Shown here: in pieces, positions 1 through 7,884 of the stretch
Layout of the letters: every line of letters starts with the position of its first letter
Position numbering within the stretch: position 1 is the stretch's first letter
Source: Sphingomonas kyeonggiensis
Lineage (GTDB): Bacteria > Pseudomonadota > Alphaproteobacteria > Sphingomonadales > Sphingomonadaceae
Reading direction: 5' to 3'
DNA length: 64,000 nucleotides
Assembly: GCF_014204495.1 (NCBI RefSeq)
Contig: NZ_JACHLN010000002.1
Span: 1,302,001-1,366,000, forward strand
Program-made: the position numbers and the translations under genes
Notes under the pieces: model-generated
Told to the model about the DNA's origin: nothing
The model's database searches: none
What the model saw: the letters and a program-made list of their open reading frames with translations, nothing else

Positions 1-2
1 TG

Positions 3-464
3 ACCGCGCTCTCCGCGCTGCAGGTCACCTCCGCCTATATCGCCGATCTCGCCCGCCAGGGCTTCCGCCCGGACAATCTCGACGACCTCACCGCCTTCGC
101 CGCGCTCAAGATCGATGCCGATTATGCCGGCCGCATGCTCCGCGCCGGGCTCGGCAAGCTCAAGGCCGACGAGCTGATCCAGCTCAAGGCGCTCGACGTC
201 TCGCCCGAATATCTCGCCGAGATGGCCGGAGCGGGTCTCCGCAACCTGTCGGCCGATGACGTCACCCAGCTCAAGGCGCTGAACGTCACTCCCGCCTATG
301 TCCGCGAGCTCGCCGCGATCGGCTATCCGGACCTGCCCGCCGAGCGCCTCGTCGAGCTCAAGGCCGTCGGCGTCACCGCCGAGGATGTCCGCCACGCGCG
401 CAAGATCGGCATCACCGATCCCACGCCCGAGCAGCTCGTCCAGATCCGCGTGCTCAAGCACTGA
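3..464 (+). CDS. 3' part of a protein built from 29-residue helical repeats
   Basis: The frame is open from the first bases, so the true start lies before the window. The visible 153 residues divide into five tandem units of 29 residues, each following the pattern (L/F)-x-A-L-x-(V/I)-(T/S/D)-x-x-Y-x-x-x-(L/M)-x-x-x-G-(F/L/Y), then a polar stretch ending D-D-L or similar. The last unit degenerates and the chain stops at IRVLKH. Repeats of this kind occur at the C-terminus of BlaR1-like M56 metallopeptidases and related regulators in Caulobacterales and Sphingomonadales. The catalytic or membrane part would be upstream and is not visible, so I give no function. The receptor gene that follows starts 20 bases after the stop and may be co-transcribed. 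Confidence 0.75.
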   Translation, partial: TALSALQVTSAYIADLARQGFRPDNLDDLTAFAALKIDADYAGRMLRAGLGKLKADELIQLKALDVSPEYLAEMAGAGLRNLSADDVTQLKALNVTPAYVRELAAIGYPDLPAERLVELKAVGVTAEDVRHARKIGITDPTPEQLVQIRVLKH

Positions 465-484
465 TCGCCAGGGAAAGCGCCAGT

Positions 485-2548
485 ATGCGTCTCGCAGCCC
501 TTCTCCTTGCCGGCACCGCGCTCCTGCCCTCGGGCGCGGTAAAGGCCCAGACCGCCGTGCCGCCTGCAACCGGCACGGCGGCCGCCAAGCAATCCTTCAC
601 GCCGGAGGACTTCGCCCGCTTCGCCCCGCGTACCGCCTATGACATGCTGGTCCAGCTCCCCGGCTTCACCATCCGCAGCGCGGACCAGGAGCGCGGCCTT
701 GGCCAGGCATCGGAGAATGTCCTGATCAACGGCACCCGCATCGCCAACAAGACCGGCGGCGCGATCGCCGAGCTCCAGCGCATCGCCGCCGGCAATGTCG
801 AGCGGATCGAGATCGTCGATGCCTCCACGCTCGGCATCGCCGGCCTCTCGGGCCAGGTCGCCAACATCATCCTCAAGAATGCGCGCAAGGCCGGCGGCCA
901 GTTCGAGTGGAAGCCCGATTTCCGCGCCCATTATTCGCGCCCCAACCTGTTCCGCGGCAATATCAGCTACACCGGCAAGACCGGCGCGGTCGATTACACC
1001 CTGTCGCTCGAGGACCAGGCCGGCCGCGGCGCCATCGGCGGGCCCGAGCTGTTCTACGCCGCCGACGGTTCGCTGATCGAGCGGCGCGAGGAAGTCTTCC
1101 ACCAGGAATCGGACACGGTCACCGCCAAGCTCCGCCTGGCGATCGACGGGCCGGGCACCTCCAAGGGCAATCTCGTCCTCGGCTATTCGCCCTATTGGAA
1201 CCCGGTCTACGACTTCGAGCAGCGCTTCCGCGCCGACGGCAACGACGGCACTCGCCTGCGCCGCCAGCGGCTCAATGGCTGGTTCTACGACGTCAACGCC
1301 GATTACGAGTTCGCGCTCGGGCCGGGCCGCTTCAAGATCATCGGCCTGCGCCATTTCGATCATGAGCCGGTGATCTCCACCCAGATCGACAGTTTCGCCA
1401 GCGGCGCGCCCGACCAGGGCACCCGCTTCACCCGCAACTCGCACATCACCGAGACGATCGCCCGCGCCGAATATGGCTGGAAGATGGGCAAGGCCGACTG
1501 GCAGGTCTCGCTCGAGCGCGCGGTCAACGGGCTCGATCAGCGCGGCGCGCTCGCCACGCTGAACCCCCAGGGCGATTTCGTCCCCGTCCCCTTCCCCGGC
1601 GGCAGCGGGATCGTCCGCGAGGTCCGGCATGAGGGGATGGTCACCTATAGCCGGGCGCTCGGTGCCAAGCTCAGCCTGCAGGTTGCCGGCGGCGGCGAGA
1701 CCAGCGTGCTGGAACGCGTCGATGGCGACCTGCCCGCACGGCGCTTCTTCCGGCCCAAGGGCAGCGTAACCCTCGGCTGGAAACCCGATGCCGCCTGGGA
1801 CCTCAGCCTCAAGGTCCGCCGCCGCGTCGGCCAGATCAGCTTCTATGATTTCCTCGCCCAGCCCAATCTCAAGTCCGAGCGCCAGAATGCCGGCAATCCC
1901 GATCTCGTCCCGCCGCAAAGCTGGGAAGCGGAGATGGAAGTCGGCCGCACGCTGGGCGCGGCGGGCAAGACTCGGCTGCGCGCCTATTATCACCGGATCG
2001 ACGACATCATCGATATCGTCCCGATCGGCGCGGACGACGAAGGCGTCGGCAACCTGCCCCGCGCCACCCGGATGGGGCTGGTCAGCACCAGCACGATCCA
2101 GTTCGCCCCGCTCGGCCTGCCAGGCGCCAAGCTCGACGCGACCGTCGGCATCGAGCGCGCCCGCGTCCGCGATCCGCTCACCGGCCAGATGCGTACGATC
2201 AGCGGCACCCAGGATCGCTGGGCGGAGCTCAACTTCCGCCACGACATCCCGAAGAGCGCCCTCGCCTGGGGCGTCGACGCCAGCTTCTATCACTATTCGC
2301 CCTATTACTACCTGACCGAGGTGAACCAGGAGAATGAGGGGCCGTGGTTCGTCAACGTCTTCGCCGAGCACAAGAACGTGCTGGGCCTGACGGTCCGCGC
2401 CACGGTCGGCAACATCTTCAGCGCGCGGCACTATTACGACCGCGAGGTCTATGCCGGCCGCCGCACCACCAATCCGCTGGTCTTCCGCCAGTCGAACAAC
2501 CAGCTGATCGGCCCGATCTTCACCTTCAAGATCAGCGGGAGTTTCTGA
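485..2548 (+). CDS. TonB-dependent outer-membrane receptor, 687 aa
   Basis: Residues 1-22 form a signal peptide ending ...AVKAQ. A plug domain follows (about 40-145) with the usual sequence YDMLVQLPGF at 52-61, LINGTRIANK, and a segment ending VANIIL. The remainder is rich in alternating aromatic/polar strands and ends in ISGSF, a terminal aromatic residue typical of outer-membrane barrels. It is shorter than the two carbohydrate-type receptors elsewhere in the window and belongs to a different TonB-receptor branch. The substrate is unknown. The neighbour across the convergent gap is a metal transporter, but the arrangement gives no operon evidence. Confidence 0.9.
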   Translation: MRLAALLLAGTALLPSGAVKAQTAVPPATGTAAAKQSFTPEDFARFAPRTAYDMLVQLPGFTIRSADQERGLGQASENVLINGTRIANKTGGAIAELQRIAAGNVERIEIVDASTLGIAGLSGQVANIILKNARKAGGQFEWKPDFRAHYSRPNLFRGNISYTGKTGAVDYTLSLEDQAGRGAIGGPELFYAADGSLIERREEVFHQESDTVTAKLRLAIDGPGTSKGNLVLGYSPYWNPVYDFEQRFRADGNDGTRLRRQRLNGWFYDVNADYEFALGPGRFKIIGLRHFDHEPVISTQIDSFASGAPDQGTRFTRNSHITETIARAEYGWKMGKADWQVSLERAVNGLDQRGALATLNPQGDFVPVPFPGGSGIVREVRHEGMVTYSRALGAKLSLQVAGGGETSVLERVDGDLPARRFFRPKGSVTLGWKPDAAWDLSLKVRRRVGQISFYDFLAQPNLKSERQNAGNPDLVPPQSWEAEMEVGRTLGAAGKTRLRAYYHRIDDIIDIVPIGADDEGVGNLPRATRMGLVSTSTIQFAPLGLPGAKLDATVGIERARVRDPLTGQMRTISGTQDRWAELNFRHDIPKSALAWGVDASFYHYSPYYYLTEVNQENEGPWFVNVFAEHKNVLGLTVRATVGNIFSARHYYDREVYAGRRTTNPLVFRQSNNQLIGPIFTFKISGSF

Positions 2549-2555
2549 CTATCAT

Positions 2556-2691
2556 CGTCATCCCCGCGCAGGCGGGGATCCAGGGTAGTTCGGGAAGTCG
2601 ATGCAATAGAGCAAACGCTAACCGGAACCGCGAAAGCCAGCCGCACGCGATCTGCTCTTGGCTCTGGATCCCCGCCTGCGCGGGGATGACG
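2556..2691. repeat. Inverted-repeat element, 28-bp arms (copy 1)
   Basis: The arm at 2556-2583 (CGTCATCCCCGCG...GATCCAG) is an exact reverse complement of 2664-2691, with 80 bases between. Each arm also contains its own short hairpin (CCCCGC...GCGGGG). The element fills the gap between the receptor gene and the convergent mntH, so it may end transcription from both sides. The same arms recur at 26946-27028, and a related element is at 21936-22017. This resembles REP-type dispersed repeats of alphaproteobacteria. Confidence 0.85.
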
Positions 2692-2705
2692 ACGGTAGAA
2701 TGGCC

Positions 2706-4025
2706 CTACCCAAACCACCGCCAGATCAGCCAAAGATTCGCCCCGGCGATCAGCCCGAACAGCCCCCACGCAATCACCTTCACCACCAGCCCGTTGGCGA
2801 ACTCGCCCATCACCGTCCGGTCGCTGGTGAAGCGGATCAGCGGCCAGATCGCGAAGGGCAGCTGGAGCGAGAGCACCACCTGGGTCAGCACCAGCAGCTT
2901 GCCCACGCCGCCCTCGCCCATCCACACCACGCCGATCAGCGCCGGGATCAGCGCCAGCCCGCGCGTGATGATCCGGCGCAGCCAGCACGGGATGCTCAGG
3001 TTCAGGAACCCCTCCAGGATCACCTGCCCGGCGATCGTGCCGGTAAAGGTCGCGCTCTGCCCCGATGCGAACAGCGCGATGCCGAACAGCAGGGCGGCGG
3101 CCGCCGCGCCGGTCAGCGGCTCGAGCAGCCGATAGGCATCGTCGATCTCCGCCACCCCGGTATAGCCATTGGCGTGGAAGGTGGCCGCAGACAGCGCCAG
3201 GATCGCGCCGTTCACCAAGGTCGCCAGGAACAGCGCCACCACAATGTCGATCGTCGCGAAGCGGATCGCCTCGCGCGTCGCCGGCACGCTGGCGCCGGTC
3301 ACCCGCGTCTGCACCACCGAGCTGTGCAGATAGAGGTTATGCGGCATCACCGTCGCGCCGAGGATACCGACCGCGAGATAGAGCGCATGCGGATCGGCGA
3401 AGATCGCGGCCTTGGGCACCGCGCCATGCAGCAGCCCCTCGAAGCTCGGCCCGACGATCGCCAGCTGCACCGCGAAGCAGATCGCGATCGTCGAGATCAG
3501 CCCGAGCACGATCGCCTCGAGCTGGCGGAAGCCCTGCCCCTTCAGCCCCAGCACGATCACCGTGTCGAGCCCGGTCAGCAGCACGCCCAGCCAGAGCGGC
3601 ACGCCGAGCAGCAGGTTGAAGGCCAGCGCCGAACCCAGCACTTCGGCGACATCGGTGGCGATGATCGCCAGCTCGGCGAGCAGCCACAGCGTCCGCGTCG
3701 TCGCCAGGCTGTAGCGCTCGCGCGCCATCTGGGCGAGGTCGCGCCGGGCGACCAGGCCCAGCCGCATCGCCAGCCATTGCAGCAGCATCGCCGCGACGCC
3801 GCACAGCAGCACGACGAACAGCAGATCGTAACCGTAGCGCGATCCCGCCTCGATATCGGTCGCCCAGTTGCCCGGGTCCATATAGCCGACCGCGACGAGC
3901 AGCCCCGGCCCGGCCGTGCGCAGCAGCTTGCGCCAGCCCGGCAGCCCGGCGGGCACCGCGACGCTCCCCTGCACTTCGGCGGGGCAGAAGGGCGCGGTGG
4001 CGATGCGGGGAAGCGAGAGGAGCAT
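2706..4025 (-). CDS. mntH: NRAMP-family divalent metal (Mn2+/Fe2+) transporter
   Basis: A 439-residue polytopic membrane protein of the NRAMP family. These proteins import Mn2+ and other divalent metals with protons through the inner membrane. The two metal-binding signatures are present: YMDPGNWATD in the first transmembrane helix (residues 48-57) and MPHNLYLHS in the sixth (227-235). Length and helix content are normal for bacterial MntH. The gene is transcribed alone towards the first receptor gene. Its promoter must lie in the 224-bp gap 4026-4249, which contains a short dyad ACTA-AGG-TAGT at 4087-4097. Assignment as MntH rather than another NRAMP subgroup rests on family knowledge. Confidence 0.93.
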   Translation of the reverse strand: MLLSLPRIATAPFCPAEVQGSVAVPAGLPGWRKLLRTAGPGLLVAVGYMDPGNWATDIEAGSRYGYDLLFVVLLCGVAAMLLQWLAMRLGLVARRDLAQMARERYSLATTRTLWLLAELAIIATDVAEVLGSALAFNLLLGVPLWLGVLLTGLDTVIVLGLKGQGFRQLEAIVLGLISTIAICFAVQLAIVGPSFEGLLHGAVPKAAIFADPHALYLAVGILGATVMPHNLYLHSSVVQTRVTGASVPATREAIRFATIDIVVALFLATLVNGAILALSAATFHANGYTGVAEIDDAYRLLEPLTGAAAAALLFGIALFASGQSATFTGTIAGQVILEGFLNLSIPCWLRRIITRGLALIPALIGVVWMGEGGVGKLLVLTQVVLSLQLPFAIWPLIRFTSDRTVMGEFANGLVVKVIAWGLFGLIAGANLWLIWRWFG

Positions 4026-4249
4026 TGCCGTTTCCTAGCGCGCGGGCATGGGATCGCCCACCGCCAAAGCGATGCCGTTACCCCCAACTAAGGTAGTATG
4101 GCGGTCACCCGTGCGGGGGTGCATATCGGCGGGGCAGGTCATCGCCGAACGCCCCCCGACGGCGCTGGCCGCACCCAAGCTTCCGCCCCCTTTGGAAGCC
4201 GCGGGAGCGCCCATCCCCCCTCCGGGCGCTCCCGCACTTTCCTCCGATC

Positions 4250-4996
4250 TCAGTCGAGCCCGGCCTTGCCCGGTGCCCAATAGGCCTTGGTCGCGATCCG
4301 CGCCGCCGGCACGCCCAGCCGCTTGAGCGCCTGGCGCAACCGCTGGATCGTCCCCGCCTTGCCGGTCAGCGCGAAGCTCGCGCCGCTGGCCGCCAGCGCT
4401 TCCAGCCGCGCTTCCATGTCAGCGAGATGTTCGTCGTCCGGCGACCGTGCGAACAGCGAGATGCGCTCCAGCCCCAGCTGCTCGGCCACCCGGCAGCTCG
4501 CCTCGACATCGCCGACCTCGAAATAGCTCGCGACGGGCCGCGCGGGATCCTGCCAGGCGAGCGCATAGCCGAGCCCGATCGACGTCTCGTCGCCGAACAG
4601 TGCCAGCGGACCGGTCAGCCGACCGGTGTCGAGCGAGGCACGCGGCCCGAAGATGTCGCAGCTGTCGCCCGGCGCGGCGTCGCGCACCCAGGCGCTGCCC
4701 GGCCCCTCGCCGTGCATGTATCCCAGGATGCAGACGCGTCCCGTTTCGGCGTTCCATTCGATCGGCGTATAGGTGCGCGCGGTGAAGGCCGATCCCATCG
4801 CGATCTGGATCTTCTGTCCCGCGGTCCAGGCCACGCCCTTGAGCGCCGGTCCTTCGAGGGTGATCAGCGCGAAGCCCTCGCCCAGACGCTCGCTGGCGGT
4901 GATGGTTGCACGCTTCATCAGCAGGCGGATCAGCGCCTGGCTGATCCGGCCGGGGGCCTTGGTGCCGGGGCGTTCGGGGGATTCCATCGGCAGCAT
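4250..4996 (-). CDS. Siderophore-interacting-type FAD/NAD(P)H ferric reductase
   Basis: A 248-residue flavoprotein of the siderophore-interacting family (ViuB/YqjH type), which reduces ferric siderophores in the cytoplasm to release iron. RTYTP near residue 75 is the FAD-binding signature, followed by the family's HGEGPGSAW segment. The C-terminal half carries the pyridine-nucleotide domain with YFEVGDVEA. I chose the start at 4996 because GAGGA sits 7-8 bases upstream; the frame stays open to 5071, adding 25 residues with a poorer site. It is divergent from an AraC-type regulator, a common pairing for iron-responsive control. Confidence 0.8.
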   Translation of the reverse strand: MLPMESPERPGTKAPGRISQALIRLLMKRATITASERLGEGFALITLEGPALKGVAWTAGQKIQIAMGSAFTARTYTPIEWNAETGRVCILGYMHGEGPGSAWVRDAAPGDSCDIFGPRASLDTGRLTGPLALFGDETSIGLGYALAWQDPARPVASYFEVGDVEASCRVAEQLGLERISLFARSPDDEHLADMEARLEALAASGASFALTGKAGTIQRLRQALKRLGVPAARIATKAYWAPGKAGLD

Positions 4997-5241
4997 CACG
5001 ACGTCCTCATCTCTTGATCGGAGCGTTCCATCCCCCGTTGCTCGCGCAGGCCGCGGGATCACGAATTTCATAGCCTCGTCAGCGGGTTACAGCGCCGGAG
5101 CGGGGTCACCGCCGAGCGGTTCCGGCGCCGCGTGCGAACATCGGCGTCCAGAGCGTCCAGTCCGTCAACTTTCCCGCCGCAACTGGCTGGTTCGCTTGGA
5201 ATAATCGGTTGGACTTATGGCGTCACTGCGAAGTATGGACA

Positions 5242-5252
5242 GAATATTATTC
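5242..5252. promoter_or_regulatory. Short palindrome upstream of the AraC-type gene
   Basis: GAATATTATTC is a perfect odd palindrome (GAATA-T-TATTC) in an AT-rich patch between the divergent flavoreductase and AraC-type genes, 28 bases before the chosen AraC start. It could be an operator, but only one copy is seen. Confidence 0.25.
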
Positions 5253-5280
5253 GATTCAGCCAATCTCGCCGGAGCCCCGC

Positions 5281-6093
5281 ATGCCGATAATGCGTAACCT
5301 TGGTGACAAAACGGATATGGAGGATCCAGACGCGGTGCCGCGTCCGGTGGTCACCTATGGCTTCATCACCGACGACTTCGGCAGCTTCGAGCTGGACCTC
5401 CACCGGCACGAAAAGGGCCAGATCATCCTCGCCCAAAGGGGTGCCCTTAGCTGCGAGGTCGAGGGTGGCCTCTGGATCGTCCCGCCTCGCAGCGCCATCT
5501 GGATCCCGGGCGGCGCCCTCCATTCGATCAAGGCCTCGGGGGCGCTGGAGGGCTATAACGCCTTTGTCTCGCCCGAGGTCGATGCCGGGCTCCCGCAGGG
5601 CTGCTGCGCCCTCGCCGCCACGCCCCTGCTCCGCGAGCTGATGGCCCGCGCCGCCACCCTGCCCGAGCTCTATGAGGAGACCGGCGCCAATACCCGGCTG
5701 ATCGCTGTGCTGGTCGACGAGATCGCCTCGGCCCGGGTCGAGGACCTGCACCTGCCGATGCCAGCCGACGCCCGGCTGCGGCGGGTCGCGGACCTGATGA
5801 TCGCGGCGCCTGCGGATCGCGGCACGATCGACGCCTGGGCCCGCCGTGCCGGCCTGAGCGAGCGCACCCTCGCCCGGCTGATCCTGCGCGAGACGGGCAT
5901 GAGCTTCAGCCGCTGGCGCCAGCAGCTGGGCGTCATGCTCGCGGTGAAGTGGCTCGCTGCCGGCGCCTCGATTCAACAGGTTGCGGGCGATCTTGGCTAT
6001 GAGAGCGTGCCGAGCTTCGTCACCATGTTCCGCAAGGCGCTGGGCACCTCGCCCGGCCGCTACATGGCCGAGCGCCATGCCGCGCACCATTGA
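5281..6093 (+). CDS. AraC-family transcriptional regulator
   Basis: 270 residues from the chosen start. The N-terminal half is a cupin-like sensory domain (LHRHEKGQIILAQRG, WIPGGALHSI). The last 100 residues hold the two helix-turn-helix motifs of AraC/XylS proteins, ending with the family signature QQVAGDLGYESVPSFVTMFR and FRKALGTSPGRY. An upstream in-frame start at 5209 exists, but the ATG at 5281 has GGAG six bases ahead and gives a normal length. Divergent placement next to the siderophore-interacting reductase suggests it controls that gene. The inducer is unknown. Confidence 0.85.
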   Translation: MPIMRNLGDKTDMEDPDAVPRPVVTYGFITDDFGSFELDLHRHEKGQIILAQRGALSCEVEGGLWIVPPRSAIWIPGGALHSIKASGALEGYNAFVSPEVDAGLPQGCCALAATPLLRELMARAATLPELYEETGANTRLIAVLVDEIASARVEDLHLPMPADARLRRVADLMIAAPADRGTIDAWARRAGLSERTLARLILRETGMSFSRWRQQLGVMLAVKWLAAGASIQQVAGDLGYESVPSFVTMFRKALGTSPGRYMAERHAAHH

Positions 6094-6209
6094 TCCCCGC
6101 CAGGGCCGCTGGCACAAACCCCGCCGGTACCAGGGAGAAATCATGACCGCCGCCGCCCCCGCCCGGGTCGATCGCCATCCCGCCTGAGCCGCGCCTCGCC
6201 AGCCGCGCG

Positions 6210-6578
6210 GTGCGCCTGTTCTGGGTCGCGCTGGGCTGTTTCTTCGTCGCGCTCGGGGTGATCGGCGCGCTGCTGCCGGTGATGCCGACCACGATCTTCC
6301 TGATCCTCGCCGCCGGCTGCTTCGCCCGCGGATCCGAGCGGCTGGAGGCCTGGCTGCTCGACCATCCCAGGGTCGGCCCGCCGATCCGCCAGTGGCGCGA
6401 ACAGGGCGCGATCCCGCGCAAGGGCAAGATCGCCGCCTGCGCCGGCATCGCCTTCGGCTACGGCGTCTTCTGGCTCACCGTCCGCCCCCATCTCCCCCTC
6501 GCGCTGGGCGTGGCGCTGGGCATGGCGGCCTGCGCGCTGTGGATCGTCAGCCGCCCGGCACCGGTCGGCCCGGCCTAG
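6210..6578 (+). CDS. DUF454 (YbaN-type) small inner-membrane protein
   Basis: 122 residues with hydrophobic segments at about 2-30 and 78-112. The sequence between (LPVMPTTIFLILAAGCFARGS, then HP-x-x-GPPIRQWREQGAI) is the DUF454/YbaN signature; the family's function is unknown. The GTG at 6210 is the first in-frame start but has no ribosome site. A good site (AGGGAGAAATC) instead precedes an ATG at 6143 in another frame that stops after 14 codons. Losing one C from the run at 6156-6160 would join the two into a normal N-terminus, so this gene may carry a recent frameshift or a sequence error. Confidence 0.75.
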   Translation: MRLFWVALGCFFVALGVIGALLPVMPTTIFLILAAGCFARGSERLEAWLLDHPRVGPPIRQWREQGAIPRKGKIAACAGIAFGYGVFWLTVRPHLPLALGVALGMAACALWIVSRPAPVGPA

Positions 6579-6624
6579 TTCGGCCTTGACCGGCCGCCCG
6601 AAGCCGATCAAGGGCAGGCCCGTC

Positions 6625-6700
6625 GCCGGGTTAGCTCAGCTGGTAGAGCAGCGGTTTTGTAAACCGAAGGTCACGGGTTCGATCCCTGTACTCGGCACCA
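6625..6700 (+). tRNA. tRNA-Thr (anticodon TGT)
   Basis: The acceptor stem GCCGGGT pairs with ACTCGGC (one G-U). D-arm GCTCAGCTGGTAGAGC, anticodon loop TTTGTAA with anticodon TGT, T-arm CGGGTTCGATCCCTG and an encoded CCA end are all present. It reads ACA. It directly borders the block of unrecognised genes at 6962-11384. Confidence 0.95.
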
Positions 6701-6961
6701 CCGCCCCTTGATCGTTCGGGGCAGAGCTGTCTTTCGATCGAGCCGCAACTTGCCTTGCAACCGGCTGACGGCCGGCCCCGGCCGTGCCGCGCGCCTTGGA
6801 AACGACGCCCCCGAGACAAACCGCAAATCATCCGTTTTGGATTGATTGTAAAATCATAACCCACTGTGAATTCTACCCAATAAATACTCCCGCCACCCTT
6901 GACGAATCTGCGCAACTTCGAAGACAATTGATGCAACAGCCAGTGCATTCGGGGGGATGCC

Positions 6962-7882
6962 GTGCGAGCAATAATTGCAGTTTCACTGATTTCTTGTACT
7001 TTACCTATCACGGCTGCGGCCCAGAAAAATGGAAATACCGAAGCAATTCAGAGAGCAGTCGAAGGTCACCCGACCTTTGCCCGCTATGTGAATCCACTTT
7101 GCAACAAGCGCGCAAAACCCGTGCTTACAGCTGCCGCGGAGCAGAGCTTTGCGCGCCTCGGTGAACTGAACAGTTCAAGCACTTCATTCATCACCGAAAT
7201 ACGGCAATGCCTGAAAAAGGCTCCTATCCAGCTCCAGGCTGCGGGGATATTCGACAGAGTCGATGTCGAGGGCGCCATTACGACTGCCGGCAGGATCGGC
7301 GGCGGAATATTCTATTATGCCAAGGCGCCGGATGAGGATGCCACGTCCCGCGTATCCACATTTGGCATTCGACTGTCCGGCTATGCCGGATGGGAAGATT
7401 TCGACATTCCCTCGGGGGCTTCGGGCGGCCCCGTTCAACATCGTCGCGGCAAGCGCGCGGCCAAGATCGCGGAGACGAGCCTGATCTACACGATCCAGGA
7501 TCTGACCGGCGACAGCAAGTTCCCGCTCTTCCCGCTCGGGGCGGCCACGATCCACGTGACCGGCAGCTACATCGACAAGCGCACCCCCATGGCCAATGTG
7601 CCGGCCTATCTCAACGAAGGCTTCTTCGACGCGAATGCCGGCGTGTCGCTCGACCAGTTCCTCGACCACGATCCCTTTGGCAGCAAGCTGAATTACTTCG
7701 TCGGCTACGAGCATATCTTCAACCGCAACTATGCGGTGCGCGATATCGGCGCGGTCAGGGTGCAATGGCGACCGCAGAAGAACCCCGCCTTCGACAATCC
7801 CGATATGCTCGCGGTTCACGTGCAGTACCGCTTCGGAAAGGACTATCGCGGCATTAGCGCCGGCCTCTCCAAGAGCTTCTGA
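6962..7882 (+). CDS. Unrecognised secreted protein, probably outer-membrane
   Basis: 306 residues from a GTG start. Residues 1-20 are a signal peptide (ending ITAAAQ). Residues 25-100 are a small polar domain with two Cys (PLCNKR, EIRQCLKK). From about 105 the chain has alternating hydrophobic/polar strands (GGGIFYYAK, LIYTIQDL, LNYFVGYEHIF, LAVHVQYRF) and ends SAGLSKSF with a terminal Phe, as outer-membrane barrels do. I know no family for it. The first 250 bases and the preceding 120 are clearly more AT-rich than the surroundings, suggesting acquired DNA. The next gene starts two bases after its stop. Confidence 0.6.
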   Translation: MRAIIAVSLISCTLPITAAAQKNGNTEAIQRAVEGHPTFARYVNPLCNKRAKPVLTAAAEQSFARLGELNSSSTSFITEIRQCLKKAPIQLQAAGIFDRVDVEGAITTAGRIGGGIFYYAKAPDEDATSRVSTFGIRLSGYAGWEDFDIPSGASGGPVQHRRGKRAAKIAETSLIYTIQDLTGDSKFPLFPLGAATIHVTGSYIDKRTPMANVPAYLNEGFFDANAGVSLDQFLDHDPFGSKLNYFVGYEHIFNRNYAVRDIGAVRVQWRPQKNPAFDNPDMLAVHVQYRFGKDYRGISAGLSKSF

Positions 7883-7884
7883 GG

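Noticed and set aside
323..2431. Long minus-strand open frame (702 codons) opposite the first receptor gene
   Set aside because: Antisense shadow of a gene with clear receptor motifs on the plus strand.
6703..6722. GCCCC...GGGGC stem just after tRNA-Thr as a terminator
   Set aside because: Only five base pairs, a ten-base loop and no T-run directly after it.
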